Below are positions 1 through 9,376 of a stretch of 64,000 nt of DNA, piece by piece. Numbering within the stretch: position 1 is the stretch's first letter; the number at the start of each line of letters is the position of its first letter. This DNA is from Nesterenkonia sp. PF2B19 (GTDB lineage Bacteria > Actinomycetota > Actinomycetes > Actinomycetales > Micrococcaceae), in the NCBI RefSeq assembly GCF_001758425.2, contig NZ_MDSS02000002.1, positions 62,001 through 126,000 on the forward strand, read 5' to 3'. The translations under genes were made by a program, and so were the position numbers. The notes below the pieces were generated by a model. The model had not been told where the DNA came from and made no database searches. It saw nothing but the letters and a program-made list of their open reading frames with translations.

Positions 1-61
1 ACGCCTGCGCCCGGCGGCTCCGCGGGGGTGTCGCCGGCAGCCCACGTCCAGGAGGGGGCGG

Positions 62-67
62 TAGAAT
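62..67 (+). promoter_or_regulatory. -10 element TAGAAT upstream of DUF4870 gene
   Basis: TAGAAT matches the actinobacterial -10 consensus and lies about 70 bases before the GTG I favour as start. No convincing -35 hexamer is visible, so this is a weak prediction. Confidence 0.35.
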
Positions 68-135
68 CTGCCTCATCCGTGCAGGCCCCCCGGGTCCGCA
101 CGACCGCCATCCCACGAGCATCAGAGAGGGGCGCC

Positions 136-597
136 GTGCCACAGTCCGAGCCGCCACATCCGCAGCAGCCGAACTCGGGCGACCGTCACCGGCCTGCGGA
201 CCGACGCCGCCAGCACGCCGGGGACTCCGAGCGCGTCGAGGGCTCCGCCGACGCGGCGCTGCCACTGACCCCTTCGGAGGACCGTCGCTGGGCGACGCTG
301 TCCCACTTCGGCGGGCTCATGGGCTGCGTGCCGTCGCTGATCATCTACCTCGTGTTCCGGGACCGAGGTCCGTTCACCGCACAGGAGTCCAAGGAGGCCC
401 TGAACTTCACCCTGCCGCTGACCGTGGTGATGCTCGTCTGCTACGTGCTGGCGCTGATCCCCGCCATCGGGTGGATCTTCGGACTGGCCGCCGTCTTCCT
501 GTGGGTCGTGATGACGATCTCAGGTCTCGTGGCGGGCATCGAGTGCAACAAGGGTCGCCCCTACCGGTACCGGATGAACCTGCGCCTCATCCACTGA
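136..597 (+). CDS. DUF4870 domain-containing membrane protein
   Basis: A 153-residue protein of unknown function. After a hydrophilic, proline- and arginine-rich N-terminus comes the DUF4870 core: an amphipathic WATLSHFGG segment, a first hydrophobic stretch around a VPSLIIYLVF motif, the conserved QESKEALNF signature, then two adjacent transmembrane helices. The frame is open back to a GTG at 28, but the GTG at 136 has a strong AGAGAGGGG ribosome binding site a few bases upstream and gives the usual family length, so I prefer it. The stop overlaps the 3' end of convergent hemW by 11 bases. Family members are integral membrane proteins; no specific role is known. Confidence 0.85.
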   Translation: MPQSEPPHPQQPNSGDRHRPADRRRQHAGDSERVEGSADAALPLTPSEDRRWATLSHFGGLMGCVPSLIIYLVFRDRGPFTAQESKEALNFTLPLTVVMLVCYVLALIPAIGWIFGLAAVFLWVVMTISGLVAGIECNKGRPYRYRMNLRLIH

Positions 598-1858
598 GGC
601 GACGGGTCACCGCATCGGCCAGCAGGCGGCCCTGCAGCGTGAGCACCACCCGTCCGCGCGGGCTCCGTTCGTCCGGGTTCAACGGTCCCTCCTGCGCCAG
701 CCCCTCGTGGACCAGGGCCCGCAGGACTCCGTCGTCGAGGCGTCGAGCCCCAGGCAGCGCCTCATGCTCGGCCACGTCGAGGCCCTCGGCGATCCGCAGG
801 CGCAGCATCAGGTGCTCCAGCGCCTGTGCGTCGTCGTCGAGAAGCTCCCTGCCGTGGCCCGGGGTGATGCCCTGGTGGAGCCGCTGGGCGTAGGCGGCGG
901 GGTGCTTGACGTTCCACCAGCGCAGTCCGCCCAGGTGGGAGTGGGCGCCCGGCCCCGCACCCCACCAGTCGGAGTCCCGCCAGTAGTTCAGGTTGTGCTG
1001 CGACCGGGTCGACTCATCCCGCGAGAAGTTCGAGACCTCGTACCACTGGTGTCCGGCCGCGCTCAGCAGCTCGTCGGTGAGCAGGTACTTGTCCGCATGG
1101 TCATCCGGATCCACATCGGGCAGCTCGCCGCGGCGGACCTTCGCCGCCATCGCGGTACCCTCCTCCACGATCAGCGAGTACGCCGAGACATGGTCCGGAT
1201 CCATCGCGACCGCAGTCTCCAGGCTGGTGCGCCAGTCCTCCAAGGTCTCTCCCGGCGTGCCATAGATCAGGTCCAGGCTGACCTGAAGGCCCTGGCTCCG
1301 GACGGCGTCGACCGCACGGGTGACATTGGCAGGATCATGGGTGCGGTCCAGTGTGCGCAGCACCTTCGGCACCGCCGACTGCATGCCCAGACTCACCCGG
1401 GTGAATCCGGCCTCGGCCAATGTGGCGGCGGTAGCTTCGTCCACGGTGTCGGGGTTCGCCTCCGTGGTGACCTCCGCCCCCGGGGCCACCCCGAACAGGG
1501 ACCGGGCGCGCTCCAGGATGCGGGCCAGGGACTCGGCCGGGAGCAGCGTGGGGGTGCCGCCGCCGAAGAAGATCGTGCGCAAGGGGCGCTCGGGCGCCCC
1601 GGAGCGTGCCAGCAGATCCGCGGCGAACTCCAACTCCCGGATCAGCGTCTCCGGGTAGGACTCCCGGGACGCACCCGGACCGAGGTCCTCAGCCGTGTAG
1701 GTGTTGAAGTCGCAATAGCCGCAGCGCACCGAGCAGAAGGGGATGTGCACGTACAGCCCCAGCGGCGCTGAGGCGCGCCCGCCCAGCCCGGCGAGCACCC
1801 GCGCGGGCAGCGCGCCGTCGGCCGGGACCGGATCGCCCACCGGAAGCGTGGCAGGCAC
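587..1858 (-). CDS. hemW: Radical SAM family heme chaperone HemW
   Basis: A 423-residue radical SAM protein of the HemW (formerly HemN-like) family, which binds heme and delivers it to target proteins rather than acting as coproporphyrinogen dehydrogenase. The [4Fe-4S] cluster motif CX3CX2C is at residues 42-49 (C42, C46, C49), followed by the FFGGGTPTLL segment and a C-terminal HemN-type domain. The GTG start lies three bases after the lepA stop, so the two are translationally coupled; lepA-hemW adjacency is common in actinobacteria. Length is typical. The alternative name oxygen-independent coproporphyrinogen oxidase is less apt because the extra HemN N-terminal residues are missing. Confidence 0.93.
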   Translation of the reverse strand: MPATLPVGDPVPADGALPARVLAGLGGRASAPLGLYVHIPFCSVRCGYCDFNTYTAEDLGPGASRESYPETLIRELEFAADLLARSGAPERPLRTIFFGGGTPTLLPAESLARILERARSLFGVAPGAEVTTEANPDTVDEATAATLAEAGFTRVSLGMQSAVPKVLRTLDRTHDPANVTRAVDAVRSQGLQVSLDLIYGTPGETLEDWRTSLETAVAMDPDHVSAYSLIVEEGTAMAAKVRRGELPDVDPDDHADKYLLTDELLSAAGHQWYEVSNFSRDESTRSQHNLNYWRDSDWWGAGPGAHSHLGGLRWWNVKHPAAYAQRLHQGITPGHGRELLDDDAQALEHLMLRLRIAEGLDVAEHEALPGARRLDDGVLRALVHEGLAQEGPLNPDERSPRGRVVLTLQGRLLADAVTRRLSG

Positions 1859-1861
1859 TGC

Positions 1862-3718
1862 CTACTTCTTGCCCTTCTCGCCGCCACCCTCGTCGGAGGA
1901 CAGAGCAGCGATGAAGGCCTCCTGAGGCACCTCCACGGTGCCCACCATCTTCATGCGCTTCTTGCCCTCCTTCTGCTTCTCCAGCAGCTTGCGCTTGCGG
2001 CTGATGTCTCCGCCGTAGCACTTCGAGAGCACGTCCTTGCGGATGGCGCGGATGTTCTCACGCGCGATGATGCGCGAGCCGATGGCCGCCTGGATCGGAA
2101 CCTCGAACTGCTGGCGCGGGATGAGCTCCTTCAGACGGGAGGCCATCCTCACTCCGTAGGCATAGGCATGGTCGCGGTGGGTGATCGCGGAGAAGGCGTC
2201 CACCTTGTCCCCCTGCAGCAGGATGTCGACCTTCACCAGGTCGGCCGCCTGATCACCCTCGCCCTGCCAGTTCAGCGAGGCGTAGCCCTTGGTGCGGGAC
2301 TTCAGCTGATCGAAGAAGTCGAAGACGATCTCCGCCAGGGGAAGCCTGTACCGCAGCTCCACACGTTCCTCGGAGAGGTAGTCCATGCCCTCCATGGTGC
2401 CGCGACGAGCCTGGCAGAGCTCCATGACAGCTCCGACGAACTCACTGGGGACGATCACCGTCGCGGCGACCACCGGCTCACGGATCTCCGAGACCTTGCC
2501 GTCGGGGAACTCGCTGGGGTTGGTCACCACGTGGACCTCGCCGTCCTCCGCCGTGACGTCATAGATGACGTTCGGCGCGGTGGAGATCAGGTCGAGGTTG
2601 TACTCGCTCTCCAGACGCTGGCGGGTGATCTCCAGATGCAGCAGGCCGAGGAACCCGACGCGGAACCCGAACCCGAGAGCCGCCGAGGTCTCCGGCTCGA
2701 AGCTGAGGGCGGCGTCGTTGAGCTGCAGCTTCTCCAGCGCCTCGCGCAGCACCGGGAAGTCCGAGCCGTCGATGGGGAACAGCCCCGAGAACACCATCGG
2801 GCGGGGCTCGTCATAGCCACCGATGATCGCGTCGGCAGGCTTCGCCTGCGAGGTGACGGTGTCACCGACCTTGGACTGACGCACGTCCTTGACGCCGGTG
2901 ATCAGATAGCCGACCTCTCCGACGCCGAGCCCCTTGGTCGGCTCCGGCTCCGGGGAGGAGACGCCGATCTCGAGCAGCTCATGGGTGGCTCCGGTGGACA
3001 TCATCTTGATGCGCTCGCGATGCCCAAGACTGCCGTCGACGACGCGGACGAAGGTCACCACGCCGCGGTAGGTGTCGTAGACCGAGTCGAAGATCATCGC
3101 GCGTGCCGGTGCCTGCGCGTCGCCCTCCGGGGCGGGGATCTCCTCGACGATGCGGTCCAGGAGCTCCTCCACGCCTTCACCGGTCTTGCCCGAGACGCGC
3201 AGCACATCGGCGGGGTCGCCGCCGATCAGGTGGGCGATCTCCTCGGCGTACTTCTCGGGCTGGGCCGCCGGCAGGTCGATCTTGTTCAGCACCGGGATGA
3301 TCGTCAGGTCATGCTCCATGGCCAGGTACAGGTTCGCCAGCGTCTGGGCCTCGATGCCCTGGGCGGCGTCCACCAGCAGCAGCGCCCCTTCGCAGGCGGC
3401 CAGCGAGCGGGAGACCTCATAGGAGAAGTCCACGTGGCCGGGCGTGTCGATCATGTGGAAGGCGTAGGTCTCGCCGTCGTGCTCCCAGGGCATGCGCACC
3501 GCCTGGGACTTGATGGTGATGCCCCGTTCACGCTCGATGTCCATGCGGTCCAGGTACTGGGCCTTCATCTCGCGGGGCTGGACGACTCCCGTCAGCTGCA
3601 ACATGCGGTCCGCGAGTGTGGACTTGCCGTGGTCGATGTGCGCGATGATGCAGAAGTTCCGGATCACGCCAGGATCGGTCGCGGCGGGCACCAGAGGAGT
3701 GCGGGCCTTCGGAGACAC
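1862..3718 (-). CDS. lepA: Elongation factor 4 (back-translocating GTPase LepA)
   Basis: A translational GTPase that acts on stalled or mis-translocated ribosomes. The G1 loop AHIDHGKST is at about residues 26-34, followed by the DTPGHVDF G3 and NKID G4 motifs, the EF-G-like domains and the LepA-specific C-terminal domain. The open frame extends to an ATG at 3775, but the GTG at 3718 gives the family-typical N-terminus MSPKART and has GGAAGGA about ten bases upstream, giving 618 residues. It sits between the rpsT terminator and hemW and heads the lepA-hemW operon. Confidence 0.96.
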   Translation of the reverse strand: MSPKARTPLVPAATDPGVIRNFCIIAHIDHGKSTLADRMLQLTGVVQPREMKAQYLDRMDIERERGITIKSQAVRMPWEHDGETYAFHMIDTPGHVDFSYEVSRSLAACEGALLLVDAAQGIEAQTLANLYLAMEHDLTIIPVLNKIDLPAAQPEKYAEEIAHLIGGDPADVLRVSGKTGEGVEELLDRIVEEIPAPEGDAQAPARAMIFDSVYDTYRGVVTFVRVVDGSLGHRERIKMMSTGATHELLEIGVSSPEPEPTKGLGVGEVGYLITGVKDVRQSKVGDTVTSQAKPADAIIGGYDEPRPMVFSGLFPIDGSDFPVLREALEKLQLNDAALSFEPETSAALGFGFRVGFLGLLHLEITRQRLESEYNLDLISTAPNVIYDVTAEDGEVHVVTNPSEFPDGKVSEIREPVVAATVIVPSEFVGAVMELCQARRGTMEGMDYLSEERVELRYRLPLAEIVFDFFDQLKSRTKGYASLNWQGEGDQAADLVKVDILLQGDKVDAFSAITHRDHAYAYGVRMASRLKELIPRQQFEVPIQAAIGSRIIARENIRAIRKDVLSKCYGGDISRKRKLLEKQKEGKKRMKMVGTVEVPQEAFIAALSSDEGGGEKGKK

Positions 3719-3834
3719 GTGCGAGTGGTCCTTCCCTCGGGGACGGGATGTCGGGCTGACGCTCCATTCTTCCATGAAACGGGCGCAGCACCGTGCGGAG
3801 GACGGACTCGGCGCCCGGAAGACGCGACCCGGAC

Positions 3835-3874
3835 GCCGCGGGCCCGCCGCACCATGTGCGACGGGGCCCGCGGC
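3835..3874 (-). terminator. Hairpin terminator downstream of rpsT
   Basis: A perfect 11-bp inverted repeat (GCCGCGGGCCC with its complement) with an 18-base loop lies 44 bases past the rpsT stop. There is no good U-tract, as is usual in GC-rich actinobacteria. Confidence 0.6.
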
Positions 3875-3917
3875 ACCCGACTCCCGCGGCTGCGAGACGA
3901 GCGTGATCCGGGATGGA

Positions 3918-4178
3918 TCAGAGCGCGTTGACCTTGGCGGCCAGACCGGACTTGCGGTTGGCGGCCTGGTTCTTGTGGATGACGCCCTTGGAGACGGCCT
4001 TGTCCAGCTTGCGCGCGGCCTCGCGGTGCGCCGCCAGCGCGGCGTCCTTGTCCTCGGCCGCGACGGCCTTGCGGACCTTCTTCACCGCGGTCTTCAGCTC
4101 GGACTTGACGGCCTGGTTGCGCAGGCGAGCCTTCTCGTTGGTGAGGATGCGCTTCTTCTGAGACTTGATGTTTGCCAC
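3918..4178 (-). CDS. rpsT: 30S ribosomal protein S20
   Basis: An 86-residue basic helical protein that binds 16S rRNA in the small subunit. The N-terminus [20 protein letters not shown] and the alanine/lysine-rich helices are diagnostic of S20. GTG start with an AGAAAG-type ribosome binding site. It is transcribed alone between holA and lepA, in the conserved holA-rpsT-lepA order, and is followed by a hairpin terminator. Confidence 0.97.
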   Translation of the reverse strand: MANIKSQKKRILTNEKARLRNQAVKSELKTAVKKVRKAVAAEDKDAALAAHREAARKLDKAVSKGVIHKNQAANRKSGLAAKVNAL

Positions 4179-4311
4179 GTGTTGTCTTTCTGTCTGGGTT
4201 CACTGTGTGGTGAGGGCTGCATCCCTGCTTGGGCGGCAGAAGACAGACTGAGTGGCGTGGGGTTGCCATGGCGAATGCGCGACGTCATCAGGCAGAGGGG
4301 CCTGACGCCGC

Positions 4312-4376
4312 GCAGAGAGCTCTCTGCCGCAGGGAGTGCCGACCGCGAGGGCCGTAGACACTGCCTATAGATCGTA
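4312..4376 (-). promoter_or_regulatory. Putative rpsT promoter and leader palindrome
   Basis: On the minus strand the extended -10 TGCTACGAT (hexamer at 4371-4376) lies about 190 bases before rpsT, implying a long 5' leader. Inside that leader is a perfect 16-base palindrome at 4312-4327 (GCAGAGAG and its complement). The rest of the 246-base gap between holA and rpsT shows no gene. The leader could be a site for translational feedback by S20, but nothing in the sequence proves it. Confidence 0.4.
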
Positions 4377-4424
4377 GCAGAGAACACGGGGCTCGTCTCA
4401 CCTGGGGCGGTGCCGACGCTGGAC

Positions 4425-5504
4425 TCACCGCCCGACGGACCCGGCGATGATCCCGATGGCGCGCTCCACGGCGTACTCGGGCGTCCGGGAAGCTCCCTTG
4501 GCCTCCGCGTCGGCGCGTGCCACCGCTTCCACGGCGGCCGCCGCCCGGTGGGACTGCCAGCGTCGGGCCGTCTCGGCGGCCTGACGCAGCTGCCAGGGAG
4601 GCACGCCGAGGTCCGAGGCCAACCGGTCGGCGCTGCCCCGATGGTCCACCAGGGCGGCGATCTGGCGCCCCTTGCGGGCCAGCGCGGCAGTCACGGCGAT
4701 CGGCGAGACTCCGGTGGCCATCGCGTGGCGGTACAGCCGGGTGGCGGCGTCACGCCGCCCGTCGAATGCCGCGTCGGCGACCTTGAAGGCCGTCGCCTCC
4801 ACCCGGCCGCCGTGGTACCGGTCAACGTCCTCCTCCGTGATCGCTCCCGGCACGTCCCGGATCAGCTGCTGGCAGGCTCCGCCGAGGTCCGACAGGGAGG
4901 ATCCGGCGGCTGCCACGAGTGCTCGGGCGGCGTCGGGCTGGATCTCCCGACCCGCGGCACGGAACTCGCGCCGGAGGAAGTCCATCTTGTCCGTGTCGGA
5001 CTTCGCCGCCGCGCAGTCGACGACGACGGCTCGCCCGGACATCGCATCCAGGAGCTTCTTGCCCCGGTTGCCGCCCGAATGACGCATCACCACGGTGACT
5101 TCGGCGTCAGGGGCCTCCCCGAGATAGGAGAGGGCGTCCTCCAGGAAGGCGTCGTTCATCTGCGCGAGATCCTCCGCCAGGATCAGGCGCGCCTCGCCGA
5201 AGAGCGACGGTGAGGCCACGGTGGCCAGCTCGCCGCGGGCTGCCGCACTGACGTCGAGCCGGGTGTACTCCAGGTCAGGGTGAGCACTGCGCAGCGTGGC
5301 TTTGATACGGTCCATCGCGCGGGACGCCAGATAGTCCTCAGGTCCACGCAGCAGCATCAGCGGCGCAGGTTCGACGAGACGGAAGTCCTCACCGGCGCGT
5401 GGTGACGCACCCTTGCGCCCGGCGGAGCCTCCGCCCTGGGTGCGCTGCCCCGCCCCCCGTCGCCCTGCTCCTCGCTGTCCTGCCCCGCGCTGTGCCGCTG
5501 CCAT
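4425..5504 (-). CDS. holA: DNA polymerase III subunit delta
   Basis: The 359-residue clamp-loader delta subunit, which opens the beta sliding clamp. The conserved N-terminal core LLRGPEDYLASRAM and the C-terminal collar domain ending in an EYAVERAIGI-type motif are present. The first 35 residues are an unusual low-complexity extension rich in Arg, Gly, Ala and Gln with RGAGQ-type repeats. Start chosen because TAGGAT, a -10 element, ends six bases before this ATG, fitting a leaderless mRNA. An 8-bp inverted repeat overlaps the stop codon and may act as a weak terminator. Confidence 0.93.
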   Translation of the reverse strand: MAAAQRGAGQRGAGRRGAGQRTQGGGSAGRKGASPRAGEDFRLVEPAPLMLLRGPEDYLASRAMDRIKATLRSAHPDLEYTRLDVSAAARGELATVASPSLFGEARLILAEDLAQMNDAFLEDALSYLGEAPDAEVTVVMRHSGGNRGKKLLDAMSGRAVVVDCAAAKSDTDKMDFLRREFRAAGREIQPDAARALVAAAGSSLSDLGGACQQLIRDVPGAITEEDVDRYHGGRVEATAFKVADAAFDGRRDAATRLYRHAMATGVSPIAVTAALARKGRQIAALVDHRGSADRLASDLGVPPWQLRQAAETARRWQSHRAAAAVEAVARADAEAKGASRTPEYAVERAIGIIAGSVGR

Positions 5505-5510
5505 GTCTCC

Positions 5511-5516
5511 ATCCTA
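5511..5516 (-). promoter_or_regulatory. -10 element for leaderless holA transcript
   Basis: TAGGAT on the minus strand is followed by six bases and then the holA ATG, so the start codon would coincide with the transcription start. No clear -35 is seen. Confidence 0.5.
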
Positions 5517-5587
5517 GGCGGTGTCCAGGACTCGGACGAGGTGACCGCGCTCGCGACGCGGCGGCCGCCCCACGCAGGGTCGACAGC

Positions 5588-5623
5588 GGCCGGGCCCCGT
5601 CGATGTCTCGACGGGGCCCGGCC
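5588..5623 (-). terminator. Strong hairpin terminator of the fadA-fabG-MaoC operon
   Basis: A perfect 16-bp stem with a four-base TGTC loop, starting 27 bases after the MaoC hydratase stop. It separates this operon from holA. Confidence 0.8.
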
Positions 5624-5650
5624 GGTGTCTGCGTACCTGCGGGTTGCGGA

Positions 5651-6649
5651 TCAGGCAGGACTGGCGAGCTCTCCGGTGAAGTGTCGGCGCCCCTTGCGCG
5701 GATCCCATCCGGTGAAGGTCTCCACAACCTGACCTGCGGAGGCATCGACGCCTCGGCGCTCGGCGTGGAAGGCGACGGTGCAGGGCAGGCGCATCGGTGC
5801 CTCGAAGGTGATGCGCCACCGGTGCCCCGCGTCGTCGGGCTCACGCCCCTCCAGCATCCGGCCGGCGGCGTACATGCCATGCACGATCGCCCGGGGCATG
5901 CCAAGCATGCGGGCGCTGACGGAGCTGATGTGGATCGGGTTCCAGTCTCCGGAGACGGCGGCATAGCGGCGGCCCATGTCGGCGCCCAGACGCCACTGTC
6001 CGGTCTTGGCGGGCGGAATGAACTCCTCACGCTCCGACGACTCCGGCTGCCTCTCAGGCTCACCGTCGCCCGGGCGACCGGCCAGGTGCGCGCCCCGGCT
6101 CAGATAGGTCGACACCCCCCGCCACAGCACCTCCGACTCCGCGGGGCGCCCGACGTCCGCGGCGTCCGCGAGCACCTCCACGACGGCGTCGAACTGTGTG
6201 CCGCGCCGGTGCGGGCGCAGACCTTCGGTCCAGGCCTTGATCTGCACCGGCTCGTCCACCGTCACCCGGCGACGATGCTCCACCGCATTGCTCAGGTGGA
6301 CCATGCCCATCAGCGGCAGCGGAAACGCCTCCTCGGCGAGCAGACCCATCTGGACCGGGAAGGCCAGGATGTGGGCCAGCACCGAGGGCAGGCCCCGACG
6401 GTGCACGCCGTCGAAGGGCTCCCCGCCGAAGAGCAGGCGGTACTGCTCCAGCTGCTGGGCCGAGGCACCGGGATGCCGCGCGACCACGGCGTGCCCCGGC
6501 AGCTCGTCCGCGGCTCCCGAGGATCGTGGGGCCACGGCCGAACGGGCGGACTCCCAGCCGGCGTGGACGTAGATGTCCTTCAGCGCGGGCAGCTCGATCC
6601 GACGGACGTCGACAGGACCTGTGCTCTGCTCCTCGATCCGATCAGTCAT
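5651..6649 (-). CDS. MaoC-like (R)-specific enoyl-CoA/ACP hydratase, HtdX type
   Basis: A 332-residue double-hotdog protein predicted to hydrate trans-2-enoyl thioesters to (R)-3-hydroxyacyl thioesters, or the reverse. The C-terminal half carries the hydratase 2 signature YAAVSGDWNPIHIS followed by the VHGMYA segment, with the catalytic Asp and His of that motif. The N-terminal half is a degenerate hotdog. Gene order thiolase-FabG4-hydratase resembles the mycobacterial fadA2/fabG4/htdX neighbourhood, so HtdX is the closest named relative. It starts six bases after the FabG stop and ends before a strong terminator. Substrate chain length cannot be read from sequence. Confidence 0.85.
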   Translation of the reverse strand: MTDRIEEQSTGPVDVRRIELPALKDIYVHAGWESARSAVAPRSSGAADELPGHAVVARHPGASAQQLEQYRLLFGGEPFDGVHRRGLPSVLAHILAFPVQMGLLAEEAFPLPLMGMVHLSNAVEHRRRVTVDEPVQIKAWTEGLRPHRRGTQFDAVVEVLADAADVGRPAESEVLWRGVSTYLSRGAHLAGRPGDGEPERQPESSEREEFIPPAKTGQWRLGADMGRRYAAVSGDWNPIHISSVSARMLGMPRAIVHGMYAAGRMLEGREPDDAGHRWRITFEAPMRLPCTVAFHAERRGVDASAGQVVETFTGWDPRKGRRHFTGELASPA

Positions 6650-6655
6650 ACCGGC

Positions 6656-8014
6656 TCAGGCCCCCACCAGGTTCTGACCACAGACACGCAGCGTCAGTCC
6701 GCTGGTGCCGCCGGCCGCAGGGGACGCCAGGTACGCGATGGTCTCCGCGACGTCGTCGGGACGGCCTCCCTGGTTGAGGGAGTTCAGGCGTCGGGCCACC
6801 TCACGCGTGGCGAACGGGATCTTCGCCGTCATCTCCGTCTCGATGAACCCGGGCGCCACGGCGTTGATGGTCCCGTGACGAGCCTCCAGCTGAGCCGAGC
6901 TCGCCGCCACCATGCCCATCACCCCAGCCTTCGAGGCCGCGTAGTTGGTCTGCCCCCGGTTGCCCGCGATGCCCGAGGTCGAAGCCAGGGAGACGATGCG
7001 CGGCCCGGACGTGCCCTCCGGCCGGTTGAACAGGTCATCGGCCAGCAGCGCGCGGTTCATCCGCAGCTGGGCCTCGATGTTGACCGCGATGACCGAGTCC
7101 CACCGCGCCGGGTCCATGTTGGCCAGCAGCTTGTCGCGGGTGATGCCGGCATTGTGCACCACGATGTCCAGCCGGCCATAGTGCTGCCGCGCGTGGGCCA
7201 GGATGCGTTCCCCGGCGTCGTCGGCCGTGATGTCCAGTTGCAGGGCCGTGCCGGAGACACGGTTCGCCGTGGCGGCGAGCTGCTCGCCCGCCGCGGGGAC
7301 GTCCACGACGATGAGCTGGGCACCGTCGCGATGCAGCACCTCCGCGATGGAGGCGCCGATCCCTCGGGCCGCGCCCGTGACCACCGCGACCTGACCCTCC
7401 AGGGGGCGATCCCAGTCCCCAGGGAGCACACCGTTGACGGAGTCCACGGTGAGGAACTGCCCAGAGACGAAGGCCGACCGCCCGGAGAGCAGGAAGCGCA
7501 GCCCTCCTGCCACGGAGGGTGCGCCGGCGTCGAGGTCCTCAGCGAGGACCAGTCCGTTGGCCGTCGCGCCGGCCCGCATCTCATGGGCCAACGACCGGGT
7601 GAGGCCCTCCACGCCCTTGCGTGCGGCCCGCAGCGCCGGGTCCGAGGCGGCATCAGGGCTGCGGAAGACCGTGACGACCCGCCCGGACGGTGCGACCTGC
7701 TTCAGCATCCGACCGAGGCCGAGTGCGGTCTCGCTCAGGTCCGCCGGAGTGGAGATCGCGTCGAAGCAGGCGATCACGGCCGAGACCCGCTCGCGGGGCT
7801 CCACATGCCGGCGGACGTCCAGGTCCCACGTCAGCAGCAGTGAGGCGATCTCATCCGAGACCGTCCCTGTGCCCACGACGACGACGGGCCCCGGCACCAC
7901 GGGCGCGCCGGGTCGATGCCGTCGCAGCCTGGCCGGCTGCGGCAGGCCCAGGGCGGAGGTCAGCCGGCGCCCCAGCGGCGTATTGGCGAACTCGGTGTAG
8001 GTATCGCGTGCCAT
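6656..8014 (-). CDS. fabG: 3-oxoacyl-ACP/CoA reductase, high-molecular-weight FabG4 type
   Basis: A 452-residue two-domain SDR. The N-terminal ~200 residues are a degenerate Rossmann-like domain (a VVGTG motif is visible), and the C-terminal domain is a full classical SDR with cofactor motif TGAARGIG, NAG, a catalytic Ser and YAASK. This architecture is that of mycobacterial FabG4 (Rv0242c), an NADH-using ketoacyl reductase. The frame stays open upstream into fadA, but the ATG at 8014 (MARDTYTEF) has the fitting length and lies seven bases from the fadA stop. It acts between the thiolase and the hydratase encoded on either side. Confidence 0.9.
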   Translation of the reverse strand: MARDTYTEFANTPLGRRLTSALGLPQPARLRRHRPGAPVVPGPVVVVGTGTVSDEIASLLLTWDLDVRRHVEPRERVSAVIACFDAISTPADLSETALGLGRMLKQVAPSGRVVTVFRSPDAASDPALRAARKGVEGLTRSLAHEMRAGATANGLVLAEDLDAGAPSVAGGLRFLLSGRSAFVSGQFLTVDSVNGVLPGDWDRPLEGQVAVVTGAARGIGASIAEVLHRDGAQLIVVDVPAAGEQLAATANRVSGTALQLDITADDAGERILAHARQHYGRLDIVVHNAGITRDKLLANMDPARWDSVIAVNIEAQLRMNRALLADDLFNRPEGTSGPRIVSLASTSGIAGNRGQTNYAASKAGVMGMVAASSAQLEARHGTINAVAPGFIETEMTAKIPFATREVARRLNSLNQGGRPDDVAETIAYLASPAAGGTSGLTLRVCGQNLVGA

Positions 8015-8021
8015 GGACTGC

Positions 8022-9344
8022 TCACCGCCCTTCCAGAATCGCGGTGATGCCCTGCCCGCCTGCGGCGCAGACCGAGATGAAGCCGAGCTTGCCCGGCTTG
8101 CCGTGCAGCATCTTGGCCAGGGTGGCCACGATCCGTCCGCCCGTGGCGGCGAAGGGGTGGCCCGCGGCCAGGGATGAGCCGTGGATGTTGAGCCGGCTGC
8201 GGTCGATGCGCCCCAGAGGCGCATCGAGGCCGAGCTTCCCGCGGCAGAACTCCTCGTCCTCCCAGGCGGCGATCTGCGCCAGCACGGTCGAGGCGAAGGC
8301 CTCATGGATCTCGAAGTACTCGAAGTCCTCGAAGGTGAGGCCGTTGCGCTCCAGCATCCGGGCGGCGGCATAGGCGGGAGCCATCAGCAGCCCCTCGGCA
8401 CCGTCCACGAAGTCCACGGCGGCCTGCTCATAGTCGACGAAGGTCGCCAGCTGCGGCAGGTCGTGGGCCTCGGCGTAGTCCGCCGAACCGAGCAGCACGG
8501 CGGAGGCGCCGTCGGTCAGTGCGGTGGAGTTGGCCGCCGTCATGGTGGCCTCTTCCCCCAGATCGCGTCCGAAGGCGGGGGCGAGCTTCCCGAGCTTCTC
8601 CAGCGTGGAGTCAGCACGGAGGTTGGTGTCCCGCTGCACACCCTTGAAGGGGGTGACCAGGTCGTCGAAGAAGCCGTCGTCATAGGCGGCGGCCAGGTTC
8701 TGATGGGAGGCCAGGGCGAGCTCATCCTGCTCCTGACGCCCGATGCCCCAGGCGTGGGCGGTCACCGCCATGTGCTCCCCCATGGACATCCCGGTCCGGG
8801 GCTCGTTGACGCCGGGAGCCTGCGGGGCCAGGTGCCCGGGACGGATCTTCGCCAGCGCCTTGAGCCGCTGTCCCGGCGTCTTGGCCCGGTTGGCCTCCAT
8901 GAGAATCCGGCGCAGGGCGTCGGTCACCACGATCGGGGCGTCCGAGATGGAGTCCACCCCGGCCCCGATGCCGGACTCGATGCGGCCCAGCCGAATCTTG
9001 TCCGCCAGCGAGCCGATGGCCTCCATGCCGGTGGCACAGGCCATCTGGACGTCGGTGGCCGGCGTGGCCGGATCCAGCGGAGTGCCCAGCACGGACTCCC
9101 GCACCAGGTTGAAGTTCTTCGAATGCTTCATCACCGCGCCGCCGGCGACCGACCCGATCCGCTGTCCCTGCAGCCCGAACCTCGCCACGAGGCCGTTGAG
9201 GCCCGAGGTCAGCATGTCCTGGTTCGATGCGGTGGCATAGGCGCCGTGAGCGCGGGCGAAGGGGATGCGGTTGCCGCCGATGACGACGACGTCGCGCGTC
9301 TGGACGGTGCGTGTCTGGGCGCTCGTCCGGTCAATGGTGGTCAC
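8022..9344 (-). CDS. fadA: Acetyl-CoA C-acetyltransferase (thiolase), FadA2/FadI-like
   Basis: A 440-residue thiolase that cleaves 3-ketoacyl-CoA in the last step of beta-oxidation, or condenses acyl-CoAs in reverse. Visible active-site elements are the acylated Cys in MACATGMEA, the HEAFA histidine motif and the C-terminal CAAGGQG loop. GTG start preceded by GGAGGAG. It is the first gene of a three-gene minus-strand operon and is divergent from the acyl-CoA oxidase, with a palindromic site in the shared control region. Confidence 0.92.
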   Translation of the reverse strand: MTTIDRTSAQTRTVQTRDVVVIGGNRIPFARAHGAYATASNQDMLTSGLNGLVARFGLQGQRIGSVAGGAVMKHSKNFNLVRESVLGTPLDPATPATDVQMACATGMEAIGSLADKIRLGRIESGIGAGVDSISDAPIVVTDALRRILMEANRAKTPGQRLKALAKIRPGHLAPQAPGVNEPRTGMSMGEHMAVTAHAWGIGRQEQDELALASHQNLAAAYDDGFFDDLVTPFKGVQRDTNLRADSTLEKLGKLAPAFGRDLGEEATMTAANSTALTDGASAVLLGSADYAEAHDLPQLATFVDYEQAAVDFVDGAEGLLMAPAYAAARMLERNGLTFEDFEYFEIHEAFASTVLAQIAAWEDEEFCRGKLGLDAPLGRIDRSRLNIHGSSLAAGHPFAATGGRIVATLAKMLHGKPGKLGFISVCAAGGQGITAILEGR

Positions 9345-9376
9345 GAGGGGTTCTCCTCCAGTCGGTGGACCAGGAC

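Noticed and set aside
5399-7843. Long plus-strand open frame (814 codons) across the holA/MaoC/FabG region
   Set aside because: It is antisense to clearly conserved genes and has no recognisable domain; long shadow frames are expected at this GC content.
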